From: Micromonospora sp. WMMD1102
GTDB lineage: Bacteria; Actinomycetota; Actinomycetes; Mycobacteriales; Micromonosporaceae
Assembly: GCF_029626265.1 (NCBI RefSeq)
Contig: NZ_JARUBN010000001.1
Span: forward strand, 6,575,001-6,639,000
Length of the DNA: 64,000 bases
Direction of reading: 5' to 3'
Positions 27,894 through 35,850 of this stretch are shown here, in pieces; position 1 is the first letter of the stretch, and every line of letters starts with the position of its first letter. The notes below the pieces were generated by a model. That model saw only the letters and a list, made by a program, of their open reading frames with translations, had not been told where the DNA came from and searched no databases. Position numbers and translations under genes: made by a program.

Positions 27894-28550
27894 ATGCGCA
27901 TCCTGTTGGTCGAGGACGACGCCCGGGTCGCCGGTGCGATGGCCGGCGCCCTCTCCCGGCGGGGCTACGACGTGGAGCGGGCCGGCACCGCCGCCGCCGC
28001 GCTCGCCGCCGCCCCCTGCGACCTGGTGCTGCTCGACCTCACCCTGCCGGACGGCGACGGGGTGGAGGTGTGCCGGGCTCTGCGGCAGCGCAGTGCCCAG
28101 CTCGGCATCATCGCGGTGACCGCGCGCGGCGAGGAACGCGACCGGGTCATCGGGCTGCGGATGGGCGCCGACGACTACGTGGTGAAGCCGTTCTCGATGG
28201 CCGAGCTGGAGGCCCGGATCGTCGCGGTGCTGCGCCGGGCCCGGGCCGGGGTGCCGCGCCCCGAGGTGATCGAGGTCGGCCCGATCTCGATCGACGTCGC
28301 CGCCCGGCTGGTCACGGTACGCGCCGCCGGGGTCGCGCTGACCCGCAAGGAGTTCGACATCCTGGTGTCGCTGGCCCGGCAACCCGGTGTGGTGGTGCCG
28401 CACGAGCGGATCGTCCTGGACGTCTGGCCGACCACCGGCGCCGCCCGGCACACCGTCGAGGTGCACGTCGGCTCGCTGCGCGGCAAGCTCGGCGACCCCG
28501 ACCTGGTGCAGACGGTACGCGGCGTCGGCTACCGGCTCCGAGCCGAGTAG
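27894..28550 (+). CDS. OmpR-family response regulator
   Basis: The 218-residue two-component regulator has a receiver domain at 1-115 with acidic pocket Glu7-Asp8-Asp9, phospho-acceptor Asp48 in LVLLDLTLPDGDG, Thr in IIAVTARGEE and Lys in DDYVVKPFSM. The winged-helix DNA-binding domain at about 130-218 ends with HTVEVHVGSLRGKLGDPDLV and VRGVGYRLRAE. The ATG at 27894 follows GAGGAG. The histidine kinase gene begins 8 nt after its stop, so they are one operon. Confidence 0.95.
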   Translation: MRILLVEDDARVAGAMAGALSRRGYDVERAGTAAAALAAAPCDLVLLDLTLPDGDGVEVCRALRQRSAQLGIIAVTARGEERDRVIGLRMGADDYVVKPFSMAELEARIVAVLRRARAGVPRPEVIEVGPISIDVAARLVTVRAAGVALTRKEFDILVSLARQPGVVVPHERIVLDVWPTTGAARHTVEVHVGSLRGKLGDPDLVQTVRGVGYRLRAE

Positions 28551-28558
28551 GACCGTCC

Positions 28559-29935
28559 GTGCGCCGCCGCCTGGTCTTCAGCTATTCGCTGCTCATGATC
28601 CTGGTCCTGCTCGCCCTGGAGACTCCGCTGGCGGTCACGCTGGCGAACCGGGAGACCGAACGGGTCCGGGCGGACCGGCTCGCCGACGCCAACCGGTTCG
28701 CCTCGCTCGCCGGCCCCGCCCTGCGTACCGGCGCGGTAAGCGCGATAACCGACGAGTTGCAGCGCTACCAGGAGCTGTACGGCATCCGGGCGGCCGTGAT
28801 CGACCGGGAGGGCCGCCAGGTGGCCGCCCCGGCCGGCCCGCGCCTGGACACCGAACCGGCCGACACGGCGACCTTCGGGGCGCTCGCCGGCCGGCAGATG
28901 ACCGTGCCGGAGGTGCTCTGGCCCTGGCAGGTCGGCCCGCTGGTGGTGGCCGTACCGGTGAACGACGGCGGTGAGGTGATCGGTGCCGTGATCACCGTCT
29001 CGGCCACCGAACGGGTGCGTCGGACCGTCACCATCTGGTGGGCGGTCCTGGCCGCCGTCGGGCTGCTCGCGGTCTCCGCCGGGGTGATGACGGCGTTCCG
29101 GCTGGCCGGTTGGGTGCTGCGCCCGGTGACCGTACTCGACGTGGTGACCCACGACATCGCGGCCGGTGACGGCCTGGCCCGGGTGCCGACCCAGCAGGGA
29201 CCGCCGGAACTGCGCCGGCTCGCCACCAGCTTCAACGAGATGGCCGACGCGGTCGCCGACGCGCTGGAACGGCAGCGGGCCTTCGTCGCGCACGCCAGCC
29301 ACCAGCTCCGCAACCCGCTGACCGCGCTCCGGCTGCGGGTCGAGGAACTCGGGCCGAGCCTGACCGACGAGTACGGCCGGGACGAGCACAAACTGGCGCT
29401 GGAGGAGACCGACCGGCTGGCCCAGGTACTCGACGGGCTGCTCACCCTGGCCCGCGCGGAGCGTGCCCAGCACACCATGGTGGTGGTGGACGCGGCGGCC
29501 GTGGCCGCGTCCCGGGTCGCCGCCTGGCAACCGCTGGCCAACCACCGGGGGATGACGCTGACCCTCACCCCGGTTGACGGCCCGGTGCCCGCCCGGGCGG
29601 TGCGTACCGCCGTCGACCAGGTGCTCGACGCGCTCATCGACAACGCGGTCAAGTTCGGCCACCCCGGCGGCCGGGTCGAGGTCTCGGTGCACCGCGACGA
29701 CGACGGGGTGGTGGTCCGGGTCAGCGACGACGGCCCGGGGATGACCGGCGCCCAGCTCCAGTCCTCGACCGAGCGTTTCTGGCGGGCCCCGGACACCCAG
29801 AACATCGACGGCGCCGGCCTCGGCCTGACCATCGTGGCGGTACTCGTCGACGCCTCCGGCGGCCGGCTCACCATGCGCCCGGCCGAGCCGACCGGGCTGA
29901 CCGCCGACGTCTGGTTCCGCCCCGGCGAGCCGTGA
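28559..29935 (+). CDS. Two-component sensor histidine kinase
   Basis: The 458-residue membrane kinase has a first helix at about 6-28, an extracytoplasmic sensor at 29-150, a second helix at about 155-180, then HAMP (WVLRPVTVLDVVTHDIAAGD). The H-box is FVAHASHQLRNPLTALRLRV, with Asn in place of the more common Thr after Arg. The N-box is VLDALIDNAVKFG, and the ATPase G-boxes are VSDDGPGM and GAGLGLTIVAVL. It probably phosphorylates the regulator encoded just before it. The convergent TAXI-type receptor gene next door may supply ligand sensing; this is inference. Confidence 0.94.
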   Translation: MRRRLVFSYSLLMILVLLALETPLAVTLANRETERVRADRLADANRFASLAGPALRTGAVSAITDELQRYQELYGIRAAVIDREGRQVAAPAGPRLDTEPADTATFGALAGRQMTVPEVLWPWQVGPLVVAVPVNDGGEVIGAVITVSATERVRRTVTIWWAVLAAVGLLAVSAGVMTAFRLAGWVLRPVTVLDVVTHDIAAGDGLARVPTQQGPPELRRLATSFNEMADAVADALERQRAFVAHASHQLRNPLTALRLRVEELGPSLTDEYGRDEHKLALEETDRLAQVLDGLLTLARAERAQHTMVVVDAAAVAASRVAAWQPLANHRGMTLTLTPVDGPVPARAVRTAVDQVLDALIDNAVKFGHPGGRVEVSVHRDDDGVVVRVSDDGPGMTGAQLQSSTERFWRAPDTQNIDGAGLGLTIVAVLVDASGGRLTMRPAEPTGLTADVWFRPGEP

Positions 29936-29977
29936 GCCGGCTCCGCGGCGGCGAGCCGGGAAAAGGGCGGCTCCCGC

Positions 29978-31015
29978 TCAGGGCTTGTGCGTCTGGTAGT
30001 AGCGGGCCGCGCCGGGGTGCAGCGCCAGCGGGGTGGTGGTGATCGCCGACTGCACGTTCAGCCGGGCGGCGGCCGGATGCGCGCTGGAGAGTTCGTCCCG
30101 GCGCTGCATCAGCAGCCGGGTCACGTCGTAGACCAGCTGCTCCGGCAGGTTCGTCGCCACCACCAGGTAGTTCGGCACCGCCACCGTGGTCACCGGCGCC
30201 GACCCGTACGCCGAGGCGGGGATGTCCCGCTGCACGTAGACCTCCCGGTACGACCGCCGCAGCGGCTCCACCCACTGTCCGAGGTCGACGAAGCGGGCCC
30301 GGGTCTGCGCGGCGAAGTCCGCCACCGCCTTGACCGGCAGCCCGCCGGAGAAGAAGAACGCGTCGATCCGGCCGGCCCGCAGCGCGGCCACCGAGTCGTC
30401 GATGCCGAGCCGGAGCGTCTCGGCCAGCTTGTCGTCGACCTTTGCCACGTCGAGCAGGCGCTCGGCGGTGACCGCGGTGCCGGAGCCGGGTGCGCCGATC
30501 GCCACCCGCTTGCCGGTCAGGTCGGTCAGCCTACGGATCGGCTGCTGGCTCAGCGTGACCAGGTGCAGCAGGTCGTCGTAGACCCGGGCGACGGCGCTCA
30601 GCCCGACCCGCTGATCCGGCTCGGTCGCCAGGATGTCGGCCTGGGTGAAGCCGAGTTCGGCCCGGCCGGCGCGGACCAGCGAGACGTTCTCCGCCGACGC
30701 GGCGGTCACCACCACGCTCGCCGTGACGTCCGGCAACTCCCGGTTGAGGATGCCGGCCAGCGACTGACCGACCGCGTAGTAGACCGCCGTGGCGCTGCCG
30801 GTGGCGATCCGCAGCCGGGTCGGCTCGGCCGCCTCGGTGGTGCAGCCGGTGGAGCCCGGCAGCGCGACCGCGACCACGGCCAGTGCCGCGGCGAGCCTGC
30901 CGGACCGCGTACGCGGCAGCCCGAGCCGGGGCACGGGCAGCCCGAGCCGGGGCAGCCCGAACCGCCGACCGGGCAGTTTCCGGCCGACGTGTCGGTGCCA
31001 CCGTGCCTCGCCCAC
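29978..31015 (-). CDS. TAXI-family TRAP-type solute-binding lipoprotein
   Basis: The 345-residue protein has a basic N-terminus, a hydrophobic signal segment and a lipobox-like GSTGC. The mature fold is that of TAXI receptors: RLRIATGSATAVYYAVGQSL, VTAASAENVSLVRAGRAELG, DILATEPDQ, GKRVAIGAPGSGTAVTAERL and IDAFFFSGGLP. In other bacteria such receptors bind dicarboxylates or amino acids for TRAP permeases. No DctQ/DctM permease gene is near. It is tail to tail with the sensor kinase (42 nt apart). It may therefore work with a distant permease or as a sensor for the two-component system. Confidence 0.88.
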   Translation of the reverse strand: MGEARWHRHVGRKLPGRRFGLPRLGLPVPRLGLPRTRSGRLAAALAVVAVALPGSTGCTTEAAEPTRLRIATGSATAVYYAVGQSLAGILNRELPDVTASVVVTAASAENVSLVRAGRAELGFTQADILATEPDQRVGLSAVARVYDDLLHLVTLSQQPIRRLTDLTGKRVAIGAPGSGTAVTAERLLDVAKVDDKLAETLRLGIDDSVAALRAGRIDAFFFSGGLPVKAVADFAAQTRARFVDLGQWVEPLRRSYREVYVQRDIPASAYGSAPVTTVAVPNYLVVATNLPEQLVYDVTRLLMQRRDELSSAHPAAARLNVQSAITTTPLALHPGAARYYQTHKP

Positions 31016-31149
31016 CCCACCACCACCCCGGCGATGATCGACACTCAGCGCAAATTTTGCTCAAGCCTTCAGCCGATGTCTACCGCGTCGGCGCGCTAAC
31101 GGCCACCGTTGAAAGTAGTTGGTCGTCGCGACAACGGGGGGCGACAGAG

Positions 31150-31797
31150 ATGGTCTGGAGCACCGGGGCGTACGCCTTCACGCGGTCACCCCTACGGCCG
31201 TCCGGCAGAACCAACCTGCTGGACCGCACCTCGCTGGCGGACGCCTTCGAGGCGGCGTGCCTGATCAGGTGCATCCAGGTGGAGGGGGTGCGGCAGCCGG
31301 CAACGCTGGTGGCCGAGTTCAGCTCGGAGGCTGCCGCCACCCGTCTGGCCGAACTGCTGGTCCGGCTCGGCATGCCGGCCCGGCCGGAACGGATCACCGC
31401 CGGTGTCCGGCGCCGCTACGAACTGCACCGCCTGCACCTCACCGACCCGGGGCAGCCGGCCGTACTCGCGATGGGCTGGCGGCAGGGGCGTACCGCCCTG
31501 CTCGACCCGGCCGCCATCGGCGCCTCCGCGCCGCGCAACGCCCGCCGGCAGGCGCTGGCCGCCGCCGCCTGGCGGGCCGCGCTGCTCGCCGCCGGCCGAC
31601 ACGTCCGGACCACGATCCTCGGGGTACGCATCCGGGACACCGAACTCGCGGCGGTGCTGGTCCGCGGCGCCCAGGTGCTCGGCTCGCCCGCCTCGGTCGC
31701 GCCCCGCTCGGGCTGCCTGCTGGTGACCGTGCCGGGCGGCCCGGACAAGGACCGCATCCTGCGCCGCAGCGCCCAGCCGACCGTCCTGGTGAGCTGA
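31150..31797 (+). CDS. WhiA N-terminal-like (LAGLIDADG-fold) protein without HTH
   Basis: The 215-residue protein starts at the ATG at 31150. Its order of motifs matches the N-terminal two-thirds of the sporulation regulator WhiA: LVAEFSSEAAATRLAELLVR, then an Arg-rich strand (RRRYELHRLHL), then AWRAALLAAGRHVRTTILGV and ELAAVLVRGAQVLG, SGCLLVTVP. The WhiA C-terminal helix-turn-helix is absent. It has no catalytic LAGLIDADG Asp. It is probably a non-enzymatic domain protein, perhaps binding DNA or a partner. The match is by pattern only; a plain hypothetical protein is the alternative. The gene is monocistronic, between the TAXI receptor and the ATL gene. Confidence 0.5.
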   Translation: MVWSTGAYAFTRSPLRPSGRTNLLDRTSLADAFEAACLIRCIQVEGVRQPATLVAEFSSEAAATRLAELLVRLGMPARPERITAGVRRRYELHRLHLTDPGQPAVLAMGWRQGRTALLDPAAIGASAPRNARRQALAAAAWRAALLAAGRHVRTTILGVRIRDTELAAVLVRGAQVLGSPASVAPRSGCLLVTVPGGPDKDRILRRSAQPTVLVS

Positions 31798-31822
31798 CCG
31801 GGGCCGGCCGGGCGACGCTCGT

Positions 31823-32149
31823 TCAGTCGGACGGGTGCGGCTCCTCGACCGGCCGCCAGTCGGCCGCCGCCATGTCGACCCCGGCGCCGCGCAGCGGAGC
31901 ACCCTCGGCGCGCAGTCGGGACCGGACCTCGGACTCGTGCCCCGGCGGCAGCCGGCCGGCCGAGTTGACCACCCGGTGCCACGGCACCCCGCCACCGTGC
32001 CGGGCCATAATCGAGCCGACAAGTCGGGCCGAGGACCGGCCGGAGCGGTCGGCCAGGTGGTCGGCGATCCCGCCGTACGACATGACCCGGCCGGGTGGGA
32101 TCCGCTCGACCAGCGCGAGCACCTCTTCGACGTACTCCTCGGGCGTCAT
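31823..32149 (-). CDS. Alkyltransferase-like protein (ATL, MGMT family)
   Basis: The 108-residue protein resembles the C-terminal DNA-binding domain of O6-alkylguanine-DNA alkyltransferase: YVEEVLALVERIPPGRVMSY, GGIADHLADR, LVGSIMARHGGGVPWHRVVN. In true methyltransferases the active site is PCHRV; here it is PWHRV with Trp in place of Cys. ATL proteins bind alkylated bases and flag them for nucleotide excision repair without removing the alkyl group. The ATG at 32149 was chosen. It is divergent from proB, which starts 71 bp away. Confidence 0.9.
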   Translation of the reverse strand: MTPEEYVEEVLALVERIPPGRVMSYGGIADHLADRSGRSSARLVGSIMARHGGGVPWHRVVNSAGRLPPGHESEVRSRLRAEGAPLRGAGVDMAAADWRPVEEPHPSD

Positions 32150-32220
32150 GAGCTGCCACGATATGGGAGTACCGGACGGGCCGGCGGGGCGGGCCGACAG
32201 GCGCACCGCAGAATGGGCGG

Positions 32221-33411
32221 GTGCGGGAAGCAGTCACCACAGCACGCCGGATCGTGGTCAAGGTCGGCTCCTCGTCGCTGACCACCGCCGCCGGTGGCCT
32301 GGACGCGACGCGGGTCGACGCGCTGGCCGACGTACTCGCCGGCTGGCTGGCCGAGGGTCCGGCCGGCGCCCCGGGCACCGAGCCGGACGCCCGACCGGCC
32401 GGGGTGGGGCGCCGGCGGACCGCCGCGGCGGACCGCCGGGAGCTGGTGCTGGTGTCGTCCGGGGCGATCGCCGCCGGCCTGGCGCCGCTGGGGCTGCCGG
32501 CCCGCCCCCGTGACCTGGCCACCCAGCAGGCCGCCGCCAGCGTCGGGCAGGGCCTGCTGATCGGCCGCTACTCCGCCGGTTTCGCCCGGCACGGCCGCAC
32601 GGTCGGCCAGGTGCTGCTCACCGTCGACGACGTGACCCGGCGGGCGCACTACCGCAACGCCTACCGCACGCTGCGCAAGCTGCTCGACCTCGGTGCGGTG
32701 CCGATCGTCAACGAGAACGACACGGTGGCCACCGACGAGATCCGGTTCGGCGACAACGACCGGCTGGCCGCCCTGGTGGCCGCCCTGGTACACGCCGACC
32801 TGCTGATCCTGCTCTCCGATGTGGACGCCCTCTACACCGGCGATCCGGCCCGCCCCGGCACGGTGCGCGTCGAGGAGGTCCGTGACGAGCAGGACCTCGC
32901 CGAGGTGGCGGTCGGCCGGGCCGGGCGGGCCGGGGTCGGCACCGGCGGCATGGTCACCAAGGTGGAGGCGGCCCGGATCGCCACCGGCTTCGGCATCCCG
33001 GTGGTGCTGACCGCCGCGCCGCTGGCCCCCGCCGCGCTGGCCGGCGAGCCGGTCGGCACCCTCTTCCACCGGGTACGCCAGCGCCCGGCGGCCCGGCTCT
33101 TCTGGCTGGCCCACGCCACCTCGCCCCGGGGGCGGCTGCACCTCGACCCCGGCGCGGTGCAGGCGGTGGTGGACCGGCGCAAGTCCCTGCTGCCGGCCGG
33201 GATCACCGCGGTCGACGGCACCTTCACCGCCGGCGACCCGGTGGACCTGGTCGACGGCGCGGGTGCGGCGGTCGCCCGGGGGCTGGTCAACTACGACGCG
33301 GTGGAGCTGCCGGGCCTGCTCGGCCGCTCCACCGCGGAACTCGCCGCCGCCCTGGGGCCGGGGTACGAGCGCGAGGTCGTGCACCGCGACGACCTGGTAC
33401 TGCTGGTCTGA
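32221..33411 (+). CDS. proB: Glutamate 5-kinase
   Basis: This enzyme phosphorylates glutamate, the first step of proline synthesis. It has 396 residues. The amino-acid kinase domain shows RIVVKVGSSSLTT, LVLVSSGAIAAGLAPLGLP, QQAAASVGQGLL, VPIVNENDTVATDEIRFGDN and LLSDVDALYTGDP, then GTGGMVTKVEAA. The C-terminal PUA domain ends the protein (KSLLPAGITAVDGTFTAGDP). A roughly 28-residue Gly/Ala/Arg-rich insert (residues 43-72) is unusual. It starts at GTG 32221. The common actinomycete partner obgE is not upstream here. Confidence 0.95.
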   Translation: MREAVTTARRIVVKVGSSSLTTAAGGLDATRVDALADVLAGWLAEGPAGAPGTEPDARPAGVGRRRTAAADRRELVLVSSGAIAAGLAPLGLPARPRDLATQQAAASVGQGLLIGRYSAGFARHGRTVGQVLLTVDDVTRRAHYRNAYRTLRKLLDLGAVPIVNENDTVATDEIRFGDNDRLAALVAALVHADLLILLSDVDALYTGDPARPGTVRVEEVRDEQDLAEVAVGRAGRAGVGTGGMVTKVEAARIATGFGIPVVLTAAPLAPAALAGEPVGTLFHRVRQRPAARLFWLAHATSPRGRLHLDPGAVQAVVDRRKSLLPAGITAVDGTFTAGDPVDLVDGAGAAVARGLVNYDAVELPGLLGRSTAELAAALGPGYEREVVHRDDLVLLV

Positions 33412-33645
33412 TCCGCCGGCCAGCGGCTCCTCGGTCGTCGGCCCTCGGTCGTCGGCCCTCGGTCACCGCCCCTCGGTCGTCGCTCTTGGCCTCGGCATGA
33501 CGCTGTGTCCTTCGGTCCTCGGCATGACTCTGTTTTCGAGACTGTCGAGCTGGGTGCACGAACGGGGCAGCGCCCGGGTGCGCAAGCGGGGCAACTCGAC
33601 AGTCCGCACGCCGTGGTACCGCCGGTGGCCAGCCCGACCGGAGGC

Positions 33646-33888
33646 TCAGGCGCTGGCGCGTTCGGCGGCCCCGATCCTCGGGAAGGGCTCGGTGGAGAAG
33701 ACCACCTCCACCGAGACCTCGAAATGCCGGGCGATCCGCAACGCCAGGTGCAGGCTCGGGTTGTATTCGCCGCGCTCCAGATAGCCGATCGTCTGGTAGT
33801 GCACCCCGAGCGCGTCGGCGAGTTCCCGCCGGGAGGTCCCGCGTTCGGCCCGCAGCACCGCGATGCGGTTGTAGATCGCCTCGCTCAT
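33646..33888 (-). CDS. XRE-family regulator of the ABC exporter operon
   Basis: This 80-residue protein is only a helix-turn-helix: YNRIAVLRAERGTSRRELAD, ALGVHYQTIGYLERGEYNPS, LHLALRIARHFEVSVEVVFS. It is close to the short YdeI/YozG-type Cro regulators that accompany ABC-2 exporters. Its ATG overlaps the permease stop by one base (TGATG), so it is translated with the exporter. It may bind the inverted repeat in front of the operon at 35730-35765; this is inference. Confidence 0.9.
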   Translation of the reverse strand: MSEAIYNRIAVLRAERGTSRRELADALGVHYQTIGYLERGEYNPSLHLALRIARHFEVSVEVVFSTEPFPRIGAAERASA

Positions 33889-34742
33889 CAAGTGCCGACT
33901 CTCTGCATCGCCTTCTCCTTTCGAGCGGCGACACTCGAACCGGACTCCCGCCGGGCCATCCGGCGCAACACGATCGGTGCCACCAGCAGACCCAGCAGTG
34001 CCCAGCCGGCCAGCATGCCGAACGTCGTCAGGTGCTGCCAGGAGCCGCCGATCTCCGTCGCCGCCAGCTCGTCCGGCAGCAGGGCGGAGCGGGTGCCCAG
34101 ACCCAGCCAGTAGATCGGGAACGCCTGGCCGATCCACTGCAACCAGACCGGGAAGTTGGTGATCGGATAGAAGATCCCCGAGGTCGCGACGAGGCCCATG
34201 ATGGGCAGCATGATGATGCCGACGTTGCGGGGATTGTCGAAGATCGAGCCGAGCACCGCACCGAGCGGCAGGCAGGCGACCAGGCCGAGTGGCACCACCC
34301 AGGCCAGGGTCAGCCAGGAGCCGAGGCCGTCCACGGTCATCCCGCCGACCAGGAGCACCCCGGGCACCACCAGGATGACGGAGCCGAGCACGCTCATCCC
34401 GGCGACCTGCACCACCTTGCCGACCAGATAGCCGAGCATCCCGTTCGGAATCGCCTTGGCCCGCAGCAGGGTGCCGTCCTCGCGCTCCACGGTGAGCGTC
34501 ATCATCATCGTGACCAGCGCACCGAAGGCCAGCCCGCCGCCGAGCACGCTGGGCAGGGTCCGGGCGCCGAGCGAGAAGTCCGTGCCGGGCACCGTGGCGT
34601 CGCGCATGAAGAACATGACGAGCAGGAAGGAGAAGTTGGGGAAGATGTAGTTCCACAGGTCCTGTGCGTTGGTGAGGGACTGCCGCACCTCGATCCCGCC
34701 GCGTCGCACACCGGACCGGAGCGCTGTCGAGATCGGGTTCAT
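33888..34742 (-). CDS. ABC-2 type exporter permease
   Basis: The 284-residue protein has six hydrophobic helices and the ABC-2 pattern: TALRSGVRRGGIEVRQSLTN before helix 1, REDGTLLRAKAIPNGMLGYL, and NVGIIMLPIMGLVATSGIFY followed by PITNFPVWLQWIGQAFPIYW. This is the DrrB/YadH-like family that exports drugs or lipids with a cytoplasmic ATPase. The ATG at 34742 overlaps the ATPase stop by 4 bp. The substrate is not evident. Confidence 0.9.
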   Translation of the reverse strand: MNPISTALRSGVRRGGIEVRQSLTNAQDLWNYIFPNFSFLLVMFFMRDATVPGTDFSLGARTLPSVLGGGLAFGALVTMMMTLTVEREDGTLLRAKAIPNGMLGYLVGKVVQVAGMSVLGSVILVVPGVLLVGGMTVDGLGSWLTLAWVVPLGLVACLPLGAVLGSIFDNPRNVGIIMLPIMGLVATSGIFYPITNFPVWLQWIGQAFPIYWLGLGTRSALLPDELAATEIGGSWQHLTTFGMLAGWALLGLLVAPIVLRRMARRESGSSVAARKEKAMQRVGT

Positions 34743-35710
34743 CGGTCGGACTCCTCGAAGTCGCGCAGCGCGGCGAGGCTCCGGCCGGACTCGAACTCCC
34801 GGACCAGTGCCATGTAGGTGTCCTCCAGGCTCGCCCGCCGGACCTCCAGGTCGGCGATGCTGTCGCCGTACTGCCCGAAGAGCTCCCGGACGAATCGGGT
34901 GGCATCGGTGGTGGCGTGCACGAACCGCTGCCCGTCCCGGCTCCACCTGACCTCGGCCTCCGCCGACATCCGTCGGGAGAGCTGGTCGGCCGAGCCGTCG
35001 GCGATGATCGTGCCGCCGGCCAGGATCAGGATCCGGTCGGCCAGCTTCTCGGCCTCGTCGAGGTCGTGCGTGGTGAGCAGGATGGTGGTCTGGTCGAAGT
35101 CGCTGAGCCGGTGCACCAGGTCGTGGAACTCGCGCCGGGCCTCCGGGTCGAACCCGGCGGTCGGCTCGTCGAGGAAGAGCAGTTCGGGACGGCCGACGAT
35201 GCCGATCGCCACGTCCAGCCGCCGTCGCTGCCCGCCGGAGAGCTGGCCGACCCGCCTGCCGGCGTGCGGGTTGAGCCCGACGGTGTCGATCAGCTCGTCG
35301 ACGTCCCAGGGGCGCCGGATCTGCTCGGTCGAGTATGGCCGGTAGTAGGAGCCGAGGTGGGCGAGGAGTTCGCGTACCCGCCACTTGGCGTGGTCGCGCC
35401 AGGACTGGAGCACCACGCCGAGGCGGGCCCGCCAGCGCTCGTCCCCGTGTGCCGGGTCGACCCCGAGCACCGTGACGTCGCCGGCCGACCGCTTCCGGAA
35501 CCCTTCGAGGATCTCGATCGTGGTCGTCTTGCCGGCACCGTTCGGACCGAGCAGCACCAGCACCTCACCCGGGCGGGCCGTGAAGGTGACCCCGGTCAGC
35601 ACGTCGGTGCTGCCGTAGCGCATCCGCAGGTCACGGACGTTCAGCACCGGCTGCTCGGCCGTCGTCCCGGCGGACTCGGCGGTCCGGTCCGGAGTCTCGG
35701 CGATGGTCAT
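34739..35710 (-). CDS. ABC exporter ATP-binding protein
   Basis: This cytoplasmic ATPase subunit has about 323 residues. Motifs: Walker A VLLGPNGAGKTTTIEILEGF, Q-loop VLQSWRDHAKW, signature VGQLSGGQRRRLDVAIG, Walker B PELLFLDEPTAGFD and switch His TTILLTTHDLDEAE. The C-terminal 100 residues form the DrrA-type tail (ADGSADQLSRRMSAEAEVRW). The ATG at 35710 was chosen (MTIAETPDR). It is the first gene of a three-gene operon with permease and XRE regulator, consistent with a self-regulated drug or toxin exporter. Confidence 0.93.
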   Translation of the reverse strand: MTIAETPDRTAESAGTTAEQPVLNVRDLRMRYGSTDVLTGVTFTARPGEVLVLLGPNGAGKTTTIEILEGFRKRSAGDVTVLGVDPAHGDERWRARLGVVLQSWRDHAKWRVRELLAHLGSYYRPYSTEQIRRPWDVDELIDTVGLNPHAGRRVGQLSGGQRRRLDVAIGIVGRPELLFLDEPTAGFDPEARREFHDLVHRLSDFDQTTILLTTHDLDEAEKLADRILILAGGTIIADGSADQLSRRMSAEAEVRWSRDGQRFVHATTDATRFVRELFGQYGDSIADLEVRRASLEDTYMALVREFESGRSLAALRDFEESDR

Positions 35711-35729
35711 AGGTCTACACCCCCTCGTC

Positions 35730-35765
35730 ATGTAGCTATGCGGGAAGATAGTACATCTGCTACAT
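35730..35765 (-). promoter_or_regulatory. Putative operator/promoter of the ABC exporter operon
   Basis: A perfect 7-bp inverted repeat, ATGTAGC at 35730-35736 and GCTACAT at 35759-35765, lies 20-55 nt before the ATPase start in an AT-richer patch that also contains GATAGTACATC. A site for the operon's own HTH regulator is plausible. Confidence 0.45.
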
Positions 35766-35791
35766 CGCCGAGCAGGCGTGCTGCCGGAAAC

Positions 35792-35834
35792 GCGACGCGG
35801 GGACGGCTCCGGAAAGGAGCCGCCCCCGCGTCGC
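35792..35834 (-). terminator. Terminator hairpin after moeZ
   Basis: Arms 35792-35810 and 35816-35834 pair over 19 positions with one mismatch around the 5-nt loop GGAAA (GCGACGCGGGG.CGGCTCC). It begins 17 nt past the moeZ stop and also separates moeZ from the exporter promoter. Confidence 0.85.
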
Positions 35835-35850
35835 AGGAGTCGGGCCGCGG

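Noticed and set aside
31823..32149. Active O6-methylguanine methyltransferase
   Set aside because: The active-site Cys is replaced by Trp (PWHRV), so it is an alkyltransferase-like protein.
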